From Treponema sp. (lineage in GTDB: Bacteria > Spirochaetota > Spirochaetia > Treponematales > Breznakiellaceae), in NCBI GenBank assembly GCA_031283105.1, contig JAITCL010000103.1, positions 1 through 37,185 on the forward strand: a stretch of DNA of 37,185 nt. Direction: 5' to 3'. Positions 15,242 to 23,105 of the stretch are shown one piece after another. Within the stretch, counting starts at the first letter, position 1. Every line of letters begins with the position of its first letter. The notes below the pieces were generated by a model. It did no database searches and was not told the origin of the DNA. It was given only the letters and a program-made list of their open reading frames with translations. A program made the translations under genes and the position numbers.

Positions 15242-16566
15242 TATTTTTTGTGCCTCCGGTCAAGTTCGTCAAGAATTTCCTGAACAGTGACTCCCGCCCT
15301 TGTCATCAGCACGGTTGAAAAATAGAGAAGGTCAGCCGCTTCCCATATAATTTCATCTTTGTTTTTCGCCTCGCAAAGCTCCTTCGCCTCTTCCATAACT
15401 TTTTCACGGACAAGATTATCGTCAAGGGTGGCGGTATACGAACCCGGCGCGGGATTGCGAAAACGCTCCTGTATTATGTTCTGCAAAAATGGCAATGTAT
15501 ACCACCGGTTAGTTGCAAAACATGACCACGCGCCGGTGTGGCAGACAGGGCCTGCGGGCTCTGCTGTCGCAAGAAGCGCGTCACGGTCGCAGTCTGCCCG
15601 CAACCGAACAAGTTTTAACACATTGCCGGAATTTTCCCCTTTCATCCAGAGTTTGTTCCGGGTGCGGCTGTGAAAGCATACATTACCGCGCTTAAAAGTT
15701 TCGGCTAACGCTTCTTTGTCGGTAAAACCGGTCATCATTATCTGGCCGTCGGTGGATTGAACTATTATGGGGAGTAGGGAGTGGGGGGACGGCATTGCCG
15801 CCCTAGGGAGTTGTATTTCTCCTTTTTTCCAGTTGAGAGATTGAACAAAAGCGTCCGCTAGATTTATTTTTCCAGTGTATAAAGCCATGCCTAATTGCAC
15901 ATCACAGCCAAGGGCGGCGATTTCTTCGATTTCAGCTAACGTTGAAACGCCGCCGGCAACGGTAATTTGGCAGGAGACAGTTTCGCGCAGTTTGCGCACG
16001 GGGGCAAGGTCGATGCCCGTCATGGTGCCTTCACGCTCAACGCAGGTAAACAGCAGCTCGCCCGCAAAAGGTTCGACTGCTTTTGCCGCTTCCACCAGAT
16101 TAAGCCCGGTGGGGGTTTTCCAGCCGTCCACGACAATTTCCCCGGCGCGGGCATCAACGGCGACAATCAGCCGCTCCCGCCCGATTTTCTGCGACATAGC
16201 TTCAAGAAAGGGAATATTTACCGCAAACTCCCCGCCGGCAATTCCCGCCCCTTTTCTTGCAGAATCGCGGAAAGCGCCGGAACCGACGATTATTTTTCGC
16301 GCCCCCAGACTGACCAATTCTTGCGCCTGCTGGGGCGTTCTGATGCCGCCGCCTAGTCTGCACTCGGCTTTTCGCAAAAGCGGCTTTATCATTTCAAGGT
16401 TGCTTCCCTTCCCCATCGCGGCGTCAAGGTCTATGACCGCAATTTCGCCGTAACGGTCGAATTCCGCCGCCAGCTCCGGCGCGTTATCCCGTTGTAGTAC
16501 CAGTTCTTCGCCCTGCTTGAGTTGGACAACTTTGCCGTTTTGTATGTCGATTGATGAAATGACCAT
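15241..16566 (-). CDS. hisA-hisIE: Trifunctional HisA-HisI-HisE fusion protein
   Basis: A 441-residue polypeptide joins three consecutive-pathway enzymes. Residues 1-240 are HisA (ProFAR isomerase TIM barrel): SSIDIQNGKVVQL with the first catalytic Asp, GGGIRTPQQA, VAVDARAGEIVVDGW with the second Asp, and VAGGVS. A proline-rich linker (PRAAMPSPHSLLP) follows. Residues 255-345 are HisI (PRA-CH): TGFTDKEAL, CFHSRTRNKLWMKGE, metal-binding DCDRD and CHTGAWSCF. The rest is HisE (PRA-PH): VREKVMEEAKELCEA and EAADLLYFSTVL. All key residues are present. The start at 16566 is 7 nt after hisF; a longer frame to 16743 lies within hisF. HisI-HisE fusions are common; a further N-terminal HisA is unusual. 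Confidence 0.93.
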   Translation of the reverse strand: MVISSIDIQNGKVVQLKQGEELVLQRDNAPELAAEFDRYGEIAVIDLDAAMGKGSNLEMIKPLLRKAECRLGGGIRTPQQAQELVSLGARKIIVGSGAFRDSARKGAGIAGGEFAVNIPFLEAMSQKIGRERLIVAVDARAGEIVVDGWKTPTGLNLVEAAKAVEPFAGELLFTCVEREGTMTGIDLAPVRKLRETVSCQITVAGGVSTLAEIEEIAALGCDVQLGMALYTGKINLADAFVQSLNWKKGEIQLPRAAMPSPHSLLPIIVQSTDGQIMMTGFTDKEALAETFKRGNVCFHSRTRNKLWMKGENSGNVLKLVRLRADCDRDALLATAEPAGPVCHTGAWSCFATNRWYTLPFLQNIIQERFRNPAPGSYTATLDDNLVREKVMEEAKELCEAKNKDEIIWEAADLLYFSTVLMTRAGVTVQEILDELDRRHKK

Positions 16567-16573
16567 TTTTCCC

Positions 16574-17383
16574 TTACCACCTAACGCACACGCCTTTTGC
16601 TTCCGCGTGTTTTTTAATCTCTTGAATACTCGTTTTCCCAAAGTGCAAAAGCGACGCCACCAGCGCCGCATCCGCTCCCGGCGCTTCGTTAGGCGCAACT
16701 GCTCCCATTTCCGAAGAAGCGGTACTGAGCAAAACTTCGGCAATTTGATCCAAATTCCCCGCGCCGCCTGAGGCGATTACCGGAACCGGTACCGCGTTGA
16801 GAATGCGGCGGGTCAGTTCCAAATCGTAGCCGCCGCCGGTGCCGTCCGCGTCAATTGAATTGAGCAGGATTTCGCCCGCGCCCAGTTTTACCGCGCGAAC
16901 CGCCCATTCAATAGCGTCAATGCCGGTGTCGGTTCTGCCGCCGTGGGAAAAGGCGTGCCAGCAAAGGCCGCTTGCGTTTTCAACGCGCTTTGCATCTATC
17001 GAAAGCACGACACACTGGCTGCCGTAGGCGTTTGCCATTTCGCGCAATAATTCGGGGCGGCTCAGAGCCGAAGTGCAGACCGAAACCTTATCCGCCCCCG
17101 CGTTCATCGCGTCCCGCATGTCGTCAATTACACGGATGCCGCCGCCGACACACAGGGGGATAAAAACTTCGGCGGCTACTTTACGCACCACATCCAGCAA
17201 TGTAGCGCGGCTTTTGTAGGAAGCGCCAATATCAAGAAAAGTAAGCTCGTCCGCGCCGTCTTCGTTGTAACGGCGCGCCAGTTCCGCCGGGTCTCCGGCA
17301 TCCTGAATCCCCTTGAATTTAACGCCCTTCACAACCCTGCCGTCGTCAACATCAAGACAGGGAATTATCCGCTTTGCCTGCAT
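16574..17383 (-). CDS. hisF: HisF, imidazole glycerol phosphate synthase cyclase subunit
   Basis: HisF uses ammonia from HisH to turn PRFAR into IGP and AICAR. The 269-residue barrel starts [19 protein letters not shown] (catalytic Asp11) and has [22 protein letters not shown], the second catalytic Asp in [18 protein letters not shown] and VIASGGAG. Near the C-terminus an insertion of about 15 residues ([16 protein letters not shown]) precedes the conserved [15 protein letters not shown]. It starts 3 nt after the hisH stop, as expected for a complex made in equal amounts. Confidence 0.97.
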   Translation of the reverse strand: MQAKRIIPCLDVDDGRVVKGVKFKGIQDAGDPAELARRYNEDGADELTFLDIGASYKSRATLLDVVRKVAAEVFIPLCVGGGIRVIDDMRDAMNAGADKVSVCTSALSRPELLREMANAYGSQCVVLSIDAKRVENASGLCWHAFSHGGRTDTGIDAIEWAVRAVKLGAGEILLNSIDADGTGGGYDLELTRRILNAVPVPVIASGGAGNLDQIAEVLLSTASSEMGAVAPNEAPGADAALVASLLHFGKTSIQEIKKHAEAKGVCVRW

Positions 17384-17386
17384 TTT

Positions 17387-18118
17387 CTATTCCTCCGTCC
17401 AGTTTCGTAAAAGGACAAGCCCCGCCGCGCCGGATTTTTCAGGGTGAAACTGCACTGCCGCCAGCGCGCCGCGTTCCACAGCGCAGCAGTAGCGGACATA
17501 ATACTCGGTCTGCGCGGCGCGCACCGAATCGTCCGAGGGGTCGGCGTAGTATGAATGTATATAATAAAAAAAACTGTTATCGCTTAAGCCCCGGAAGATT
17601 TTTGACCCGGACCGCGCGGTAGTCTGATTCCAGCCAATCTGCGGAACTTTGCGCCCCGGAAAACGCCTCACGGTTCCAGGTATCACCGAAAGTCCGCGTA
17701 CTTCACTACAGTAAACAGACGGAGAGCCTGCCGGGTCTGCTAAAAAAAAACCGCTATCTTCATCAATACATTCACCGGAATCTGGCCGTGCCGCATTATC
17801 CGGTAACACGGCTTCGCCGTGCCGGTTTCGGGCTTCATCGGAAGTTTCAAACAACAACTGTAAGCCGATACAGATTCCCAAAAAGGGCTTGTCCGCCTGT
17901 ATCCATTCCTTTATCGCCTGTGAATAACCAGACCGGGTTATTGATGCCATCGCGGTCGCGAAATGTCCGTCCCCCGGGAAAATTATTTTTTCAAACGGCG
18001 AGGACGCTATTAAAAGTTCTTCCGGCCCGGCGGCAAAACGCGCCGGAACAGAAAGCCGCTTGAGCGCGTTCATGACAGAGCCGAGGTTTCCCGCGCCGTA
18101 ATCAATTACACCAATCAT
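17387..18118 (-). CDS. hisH: HisH, imidazole glycerol phosphate synthase glutaminase subunit
   Basis: A class I glutamine amidotransferase of 243 residues that delivers ammonia to HisF. The nucleophile C83 is in GICIGLQLLF, and H225 and E227 in QFHPEKSG complete the triad. The usual PGVGAF oxyanion-strand segment reads PGDGHF here. The protein is about 40 residues longer than typical HisH because of an insertion after the nucleophile helix (about residues 97-140, rich in D, G, E and P). A GGGAAG ribosome-binding site precedes the ATG. The gene lies between hisB (53-nt gap) and hisF (3-nt gap). Confidence 0.95.
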   Translation of the reverse strand: MIGVIDYGAGNLGSVMNALKRLSVPARFAAGPEELLIASSPFEKIIFPGDGHFATAMASITRSGYSQAIKEWIQADKPFLGICIGLQLLFETSDEARNRHGEAVLPDNAARPDSGECIDEDSGFFLADPAGSPSVYCSEVRGLSVIPGTVRRFPGRKVPQIGWNQTTARSGSKIFRGLSDNSFFYYIHSYYADPSDDSVRAAQTEYYVRYCCAVERGALAAVQFHPEKSGAAGLVLLRNWTEE

Positions 18119-18171
18119 ATATTACTTCCCATTATTCCGGAATTCATCCCGCAAAGGCTTATGGTAATAAT

Positions 18172-18834
18172 TCATACTAGCACTCCCGGCGAATCAAAGC
18201 CGGGAAGCAAACCTTTAGTCGAGGGAATTGAATTTTTTACGCGCTCGTCAATCTCGCAGGCGGCGCGAAGGGCGCGGGCGGCAGCCTTAAAAAGCGCTTC
18301 TATCTTGTGGTGATCGCTTCGCCCCCGGATGATTTCCAGGTGCAGATTGCATCCGGCGGCATTCGTAAAGGCCAGCCAGAAATCTTCAACCACATCCTTT
18401 TGAAATTCATAATTAGCCGGGTTTGATACATTAAGGCCCTGCGATGATGAAAGTAAAGGCGCTCCCGATAACTGCCCGTCAAAAAATAAAAACGGCCTCC
18501 CCGAAATATCAACAGCGGCTCTCGCGAGGCACTCGTCCATCGGGAACAGGCAGCTTCCGCCGCGCCTGATACCGCGCTTTTCGCCAAGCGCTTTCGCGAA
18601 ACACTGCCCGAGAACTATACCGGTATCCTCAACAAGATGATGCTGGTCAACTTCCAGATCGCCTTTCGCGCTTATATCAATATCAAACAAACCGTGGCGC
18701 GCGAACGTGTTCAGCATATGGGACATAAACCCGACAGGGTAATCAAGTTTCGCGATACCGGTTCCGTCAACATTCAGTTTGACAGTAATATCGGTTTCGC
18801 GGGTCTTTCTGGAAATTTCGGCAAATCTTTTCAT
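18172..18834 (-). CDS. hisB: HisB, imidazoleglycerol-phosphate dehydratase
   Basis: HisB dehydrates IGP to imidazole-acetol phosphate. This is the monofunctional form of 220 residues, with no N-terminal histidinol phosphatase domain. Manganese-binding segments are visible: MLNTFARHGLFD, DQHHLVEDTGI, MDECLARAAVDISGRP and the C-terminal SDHHKIEALFKAAARAL. I choose the ATG at 18834 (MKRFAEISR...), 16 nt after hisG; the longer frame to 18885 would overlap hisG. Because the phosphatase domain is absent, histidinol phosphate must be dephosphorylated by an enzyme encoded elsewhere. Confidence 0.96.
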   Translation of the reverse strand: MKRFAEISRKTRETDITVKLNVDGTGIAKLDYPVGFMSHMLNTFARHGLFDIDISAKGDLEVDQHHLVEDTGIVLGQCFAKALGEKRGIRRGGSCLFPMDECLARAAVDISGRPFLFFDGQLSGAPLLSSSQGLNVSNPANYEFQKDVVEDFWLAFTNAAGCNLHLEIIRGRSDHHKIEALFKAAARALRAACEIDERVKNSIPSTKGLLPGFDSPGVLV

Positions 18835-18850
18835 TTTAATTTTTCCTTTT

Positions 18851-19705
18851 TTACGGCACCACTTTTCGCAAATCGTACTCGACAATATCGAGCGCGCCGA
18901 GTTCTTTAAGGCGCGGGATAATATCGGGCACTTCGTGTTTTTTTATCGCTATTTTTACGGCAAAGCCGCTTTCGCCGTAAAGCGGCGAAATTGTCGGGCT
19001 GCGCATGGAGGGCAGGCCGTTAATGATTTCCTCGAAACGGTCTTCGGGGACGTTCATTTCAAGCATTACGCGGTCGCGGCCGTCAAGAACAGCGCGGAAA
19101 AGCATGGCAAGTTCCTCTATGCGGCGGCGTTTCCCGGTATCGGCCAGGGCGGCGCGGGATGCGACAAAACGCGTTGACGATTCAAGAATCACGCCGGTGA
19201 CGCGAAGGCCGTTATCCTTCAAGGTTTGCCCGGACGAGGTATTGTCGATTATCATATCCGCGTCATCCGGCGGGAAGACTTCTGTCGCGCCGTAAGTACG
19301 CAGTATCCGGTAATTAAAACCTGATTTTTCAAGCCATACTTTCGCCAGATTAACATATTCGGTGGCGACAACCAGTTTTTTCGAACGGAGCTTCGCGTCA
19401 TCGTAATCGTTTGGAACGGCGGCAACTATGCGGACCTTATCAAAACCAAGATCCATTATCTCGTCAATATCCGCCCCGCTTTCCTTTATCCAGTCGATAC
19501 CTGTAAAGCCAGCGTCATGGCTGCCAAGTTCCAGCAGTTCGCCCACGTTTTGCGGCTTCATAATTTTCGCGTCCAGCCATGACACGCCCAGCGCCGGCCT
19601 GTAGGTTCGATCCGCCAGAGCGAGGGGAAACCCCGCTTCGGCGAAAAGAGCCGCCACATTATCAAAAATTCTTCCCTTCGGAATAAGTATCCGCAGTTTA
19701 TCCAT
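18851..19705 (-). CDS. hisG: HisG, ATP phosphoribosyltransferase (long form)
   Basis: The first and committed step of histidine synthesis, joining ATP and PRPP. The 284-residue protein has the catalytic barrels (LRILIPKGRIFDNV, GFTGIDWIKE, ATEYVNLAK) and the PRPP-binding DMIIDNTSSGQTLKDNGL. It also has the C-terminal ACT-like domain (from about residue 210, ending EYDLRKVVP) that binds histidine for feedback inhibition, so it needs no HisZ. The ATG at 19705 has AAGGACGG 5 nt upstream and is preferred over the in-frame ATG at 19726. It leads the operon hisG-B-H-F-AIE-C-D. I saw no attenuator-like leader peptide or T-box. Confidence 0.96.
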   Translation of the reverse strand: MDKLRILIPKGRIFDNVAALFAEAGFPLALADRTYRPALGVSWLDAKIMKPQNVGELLELGSHDAGFTGIDWIKESGADIDEIMDLGFDKVRIVAAVPNDYDDAKLRSKKLVVATEYVNLAKVWLEKSGFNYRILRTYGATEVFPPDDADMIIDNTSSGQTLKDNGLRVTGVILESSTRFVASRAALADTGKRRRIEELAMLFRAVLDGRDRVMLEMNVPEDRFEEIINGLPSMRSPTISPLYGESGFAVKIAIKKHEVPDIIPRLKELGALDIVEYDLRKVVP

Positions 19706-19818
19706 TATCCGTCCTTGTAAATTCAATACTAATATTAAAGAATTTACCGGCTTATGTATACTTATAATTGATGAAACGGCGCGGCGGCAAATGCCTGTTA
19801 TGGCACAGGAAAGCTGTT

Positions 19819-19965
19819 CCCCTTACACGCGTATCAAAGCAGCCGGCCCGCACTAAAACTGTCAGTACGTGTTCTGGGGCCGTAAATACCCGCACTATAA
19901 CCGTAAGTACGTGTACTGAAGCCGCCAGGACACATTCCAGAGCCGCCAATAGACAAAAAATTCAT
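19819..19965. repeat. Degenerate 21-bp tandem repeat, hisG upstream region
   Basis: Between hisG and the secreted repeat protein gene (a gap of about 350 bp without a convincing gene) lie about six to seven imperfect 21-bp units in fixed register. Units starting at 19861 and 19903 (both with AGTACGTGT) match each other, and those at 19840 and 19882 (both with CCCGCACTA) match each other, giving a 42-bp higher-order period. The GTACG core recurs in the larger array at 24532-24972. Short frames on both strands (19752-19949 minus, 19768-19974 plus) simply follow the 7-codon periodicity, and I do not call them genes. Confidence 0.65.
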
Positions 19966-20054
19966 CGCAAATAGCATATGAATTCTGATTCTCCTTTATC
20001 CGGGTAAAAAATTTATGATTATATTCAAAAAGAAATATTACAAAGTACGGCGCG

Positions 20055-21275
20055 TTAATCTGTTACCGCAATACCGTAAACAAAGGACTCCGAGGCTCCG
20101 GCGGGAACCGGAAGGTCTGTTTTTACCGTGCTTTTCCAGTAACAGGCTTTGCTGACACCGCCGTCTTCATAATATCCCGCCGTGTAAATGTCCGCTCCGG
20201 CGGCTGTTATCGCGTAGGCTTTGGATACCGAAGCGGCGTGAAGGTCCGTCCTTACCCTGCCCTTCCAGTAACAGGCTTTGATAACGCCGCTGTCCGTATA
20301 ATACCCCGCCGTATAAACGTCCGCTCCGGCGGTTGTAATGGAAGCGGCATCCGCGTTCGAAGCGGTGTGAAGGTCCGTTCTTACCGTACCTTTCCAGTAG
20401 CAGGCTTTGCTGTTGCCGCTGTATGAATACGATCCAGCCGTGTAAACGACCCCCGCCGCGACCGTTATCGCGCTGATATTGGTAGATAAATTGAAATTAA
20501 GGTTTGTACTTGTATCATTAGTCCGGGAATAGGCCCCGCCTGCGCCGCCGCCCAAAGAATCCCCCGCGTCTGTCACGGTTTCGGTATTGGAATACGAATT
20601 CATGTCCGTCCTTATATCGTTTATCCAGTAACAGGCTTTTAAAACCCCGCCGCCCGTATACCAGCCCGCCGTGTAAACATCCGTTCCCGCGACCGCTACC
20701 GCGGCGGCTAGTGAAGCGTCCGAAGCTTCAGCGGGATGTATGTCCGTTATTGCCGTGCCCTTCCAGTAACAGGCTTTGCGGACACCGCCGTCATAATACC
20801 ACCCCGCCGTGTACACAAGCCCTCCCGCGACTGTTACCGCGTAGGCGATGGAAGACGATTCGCCTGCGGGAAGGTTTATTCTTGTACCGTTTTTCCAGTA
20901 ACAGGCTTTGGAAACACCGTCTACATAACCACCCGCCATATAAACGTCAGTTCCCTCTACCGCTATGGCATAAGCGTAAGAATCCGAAACAGACTGCGTG
21001 TCAGTTCTTGTACCGTTCTTCCAGTAACAGGCTGTGCGGACGCCGCCGTCTTTATAAGTCCCCGCCGCGTATACGTCCGCGCCCGAAACGGAATAGGAAG
21101 TAAACGTGAAAATAACCAGGAGGGCAAGTTGTAAGAAAAAGGGCTTAACTGGTTTTACCGGGAACCAGCCGTTCGGAGTGTAAGCCCGGACAAGACCCCT
21201 CGCACATCCCGCATTGGGTAATGATTGTTTTTTGAAGAAAGAACGCATCGCATCAGCGCCATAAAAGACCGTCAT
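20055..21275 (-). CDS. Secreted seven-repeat protein (HAF-like, possible beta-propeller)
   Basis: A 406-residue protein. After a long basic N-region comes a hydrophobic signal segment (FFLQLALLVIFTFTSYSVSGA, cut by about residue 66). The rest consists of seven repeats of about 48 residues, each with a DVYTAGxY...GVxKACYWKxxxRTDL core. The repeat recalls HAF-type extracellular repeats, and seven copies suggest a seven-bladed propeller, though this is inference. Between repeats 4 and 5 there is a low-complexity insert rich in T, N, S and G. The ATG overlaps the gpmI stop by 4 nt (ATGA), so it is translationally coupled; an internal ATG at 21248 is an alternative start. Function unknown; likely surface or periplasmic binding. 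Confidence 0.8.
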   Translation of the reverse strand: MTVFYGADAMRSFFKKQSLPNAGCARGLVRAYTPNGWFPVKPVKPFFLQLALLVIFTFTSYSVSGADVYAAGTYKDGGVRTACYWKNGTRTDTQSVSDSYAYAIAVEGTDVYMAGGYVDGVSKACYWKNGTRINLPAGESSSIAYAVTVAGGLVYTAGWYYDGGVRKACYWKGTAITDIHPAEASDASLAAAVAVAGTDVYTAGWYTGGGVLKACYWINDIRTDMNSYSNTETVTDAGDSLGGGAGGAYSRTNDTSTNLNFNLSTNISAITVAAGVVYTAGSYSYSGNSKACYWKGTVRTDLHTASNADAASITTAGADVYTAGYYTDSGVIKACYWKGRVRTDLHAASVSKAYAITAAGADIYTAGYYEDGGVSKACYWKSTVKTDLPVPAGASESFVYGIAVTD

Positions 21276-22936
21276 TTAAGCTTCAGTATCGATTTATCAT
21301 AATCATCTGGGGGAAGCAGCCCCAGTAAATGTATACACGCCGCCGCTACCGAGCTGATACCCAGCCCCTCGTTCAGCGAGCCTTCGGCATCATTTTCATA
21401 CTCGCCCGCGTACCGCGGATCGTAAATGATACAGGGAACCGGATTCAGGCTGTGGCTTGTCTTGGCCTTCGGGGTACCGTCCGCTTTTAATGATACCGCG
21501 CCCGTTTTCTTGTCGTGCTCGAACATATCGTCGCTGTTGCCGTGATCCGCCGTAACCAGCATTACCGCTCCGGCTTCTTCCACAGCTTTAACAAGCCTGC
21601 CAAGCTGTATATCCATCGCTTCCATCGAACATATCACCGCCTGGTATATTCCGGTATGACCGACCATATCGCCGTTCGGATAATTCAGCCTGATAAAATC
21701 GTACCTGCCCGAGCCAATCGCGGCGATTACCTGATCCGTGATTTCCGCGCACTTCATCCAGGGACGCTGCTCAAAGGGAATAACGTCGCTTTTTATCTCA
21801 ACATAATCCTCAAGTTTTTCGTCAAACTTGCCAGTGCGGTTTCCGTTGAAGAAATAAGTAACGTGCCCGTACTTCTGCGTCTCGGAAATAGCCAGCGTCC
21901 GTATACCGGAAGCGGCAAGGTACTCGCCCATAGTGCGGTCTATTGAAGGCGGGCTTACAAGGTAGCGGACGGGGACGTGCAGATCACCGTCATATTCCAT
22001 CATGCCCGAATAGCAAACCTTCGGGCGGCGCTTGCGGTCAAACTTGTCAAAATTGTCCGCCTCAAAAGCCGCCGTGATTTCAAGGGCGCGATCCCCGCGG
22101 AAGTTAAAGTATATTACGCTGTCCCCGTCCTCGATAGTGCCGACCGGCCTGCCGCCTTCCGCAATAACAAATTCCTTTAAGTCCTGATCAATCACGCCCG
22201 GATATTCCCTGCGGTATGTTTCGACAGCCTCCCTCGCGCAGGCGAACTGGCGTGAAGCCCCCAGAACGTGGCAGTTCCAGCCGCGCTCCACCATTGACCA
22301 GTCCGCGCCGTAACGATCCATCGTAATCCACATCCTCCCGCCGCCGGAGGCAATCCTCGCGTCAAAACCGTCCGTATTTAAACCTTTCAGGAAATCCTCA
22401 AAAGGATCGACATACTCAAGGGCGCTTGTTTCCCCCACGTCCCGCCCGTCAAAAAGAACGTGGACACGCACCCGCTTCACACCCTCTTTTTTGGAATGTT
22501 CAATCATCGCCTTCAGGTGATCCATGTGGCTGTGGACATTCCCGTCAGAGAAAAGTCCCAGAAAGTGCAAAGCCCCGCCCGAGCCAGAAACATTGGAAAT
22601 AACCTCCTTCCATGCCTCCCCTTCAAACATCGCCCCGGTTTCAATCGACCTTGAAACAAGAGCCGCCCCCTGGCTGAACACCCGCCCGCAGCCCATCGCG
22701 TTATGGCCCACTTCGCTGTTCCCCATATCGTCGTCGGAAGGCAGCCCCACCGCCGTACCGTGCGCCTTTAACCTGGTATGGGGGCACTTCGCCGTCAGCG
22801 CGTCAAGAGCGTTCATCTTGGAATTGACGACCGCGTCGCCTTCCCTGTATTTCCCGTAACCCACGCCGTCCATAATGACAAGCACCACCGGTCCACCGCG
22901 ACCCTTCCACGAAGGATTCTTTTTCAAAGCTTCCAT
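21272..22936 (-). CDS. gpmI: 2,3-bisphosphoglycerate-independent phosphoglycerate mutase
   Basis: Interconverts 3- and 2-phosphoglycerate in glycolysis using two metal ions. The 554-residue protein has VVLVIMDGVGYG (metal ligand Asp), the phosphoserine S74 in DDMGNSEVGHNAMGCGR, LFDGRDV, NYPNGDMVGHTG and TADHGNSDDM, all in the order of the family. It is some 40 residues longer than typical bacterial GpmI. An AGAGG ribosome-binding site precedes the ATG, with a predicted -10 box about 20 nt upstream. It is the only recognisable housekeeping gene in its operon, followed by an overlapping gene for a secreted repeat protein, an odd pairing. Confidence 0.96.
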   Translation of the reverse strand: MEALKKNPSWKGRGGPVVLVIMDGVGYGKYREGDAVVNSKMNALDALTAKCPHTRLKAHGTAVGLPSDDDMGNSEVGHNAMGCGRVFSQGAALVSRSIETGAMFEGEAWKEVISNVSGSGGALHFLGLFSDGNVHSHMDHLKAMIEHSKKEGVKRVRVHVLFDGRDVGETSALEYVDPFEDFLKGLNTDGFDARIASGGGRMWITMDRYGADWSMVERGWNCHVLGASRQFACAREAVETYRREYPGVIDQDLKEFVIAEGGRPVGTIEDGDSVIYFNFRGDRALEITAAFEADNFDKFDRKRRPKVCYSGMMEYDGDLHVPVRYLVSPPSIDRTMGEYLAASGIRTLAISETQKYGHVTYFFNGNRTGKFDEKLEDYVEIKSDVIPFEQRPWMKCAEITDQVIAAIGSGRYDFIRLNYPNGDMVGHTGIYQAVICSMEAMDIQLGRLVKAVEEAGAVMLVTADHGNSDDMFEHDKKTGAVSLKADGTPKAKTSHSLNPVPCIIYDPRYAGEYENDAEGSLNEGLGISSVAAACIHLLGLLPPDDYDKSILKLK

Positions 22937-22954
22937 AATTACCTCTGTTATTTT

Positions 22955-22960
22955 ATTATA
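22955..22960 (-). promoter_or_regulatory. Predicted -10 box of gpmI
   Basis: A perfect TATAAT on the minus strand, 19 nt upstream of the gpmI ATG, with an AT-rich surround. No good -35 hexamer is visible at 16-18 nt, so this is a weak prediction. Confidence 0.35.
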
Positions 22961-23105
22961 ACCAACATAAGAATTCTGTTATAGTAGCAGGCGTATTATC
23001 CCCCGAAAATTTCCCGCAAGACCCCTTGCAATAAAATACCAAAAATGCCATAATATCCCCCATAACCCGTACGGGCGAAAAATCTTGTTTTATAAGGAAA
23101 AAGAC

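Noticed and set aside
16567-16743. N-terminal basic extension of the HisA-HisI-HisE protein.
   Set aside because: The extension lies wholly within hisF in another frame and has no HisA-like sequence; the ATG at 16566 gives a normal HisA start.
19752-19974. Short frames on both strands upstream of hisG, one of which could be a his leader peptide.
   Set aside because: Neither contains a run of histidine codons, and both follow the 21-bp repeat periodicity.
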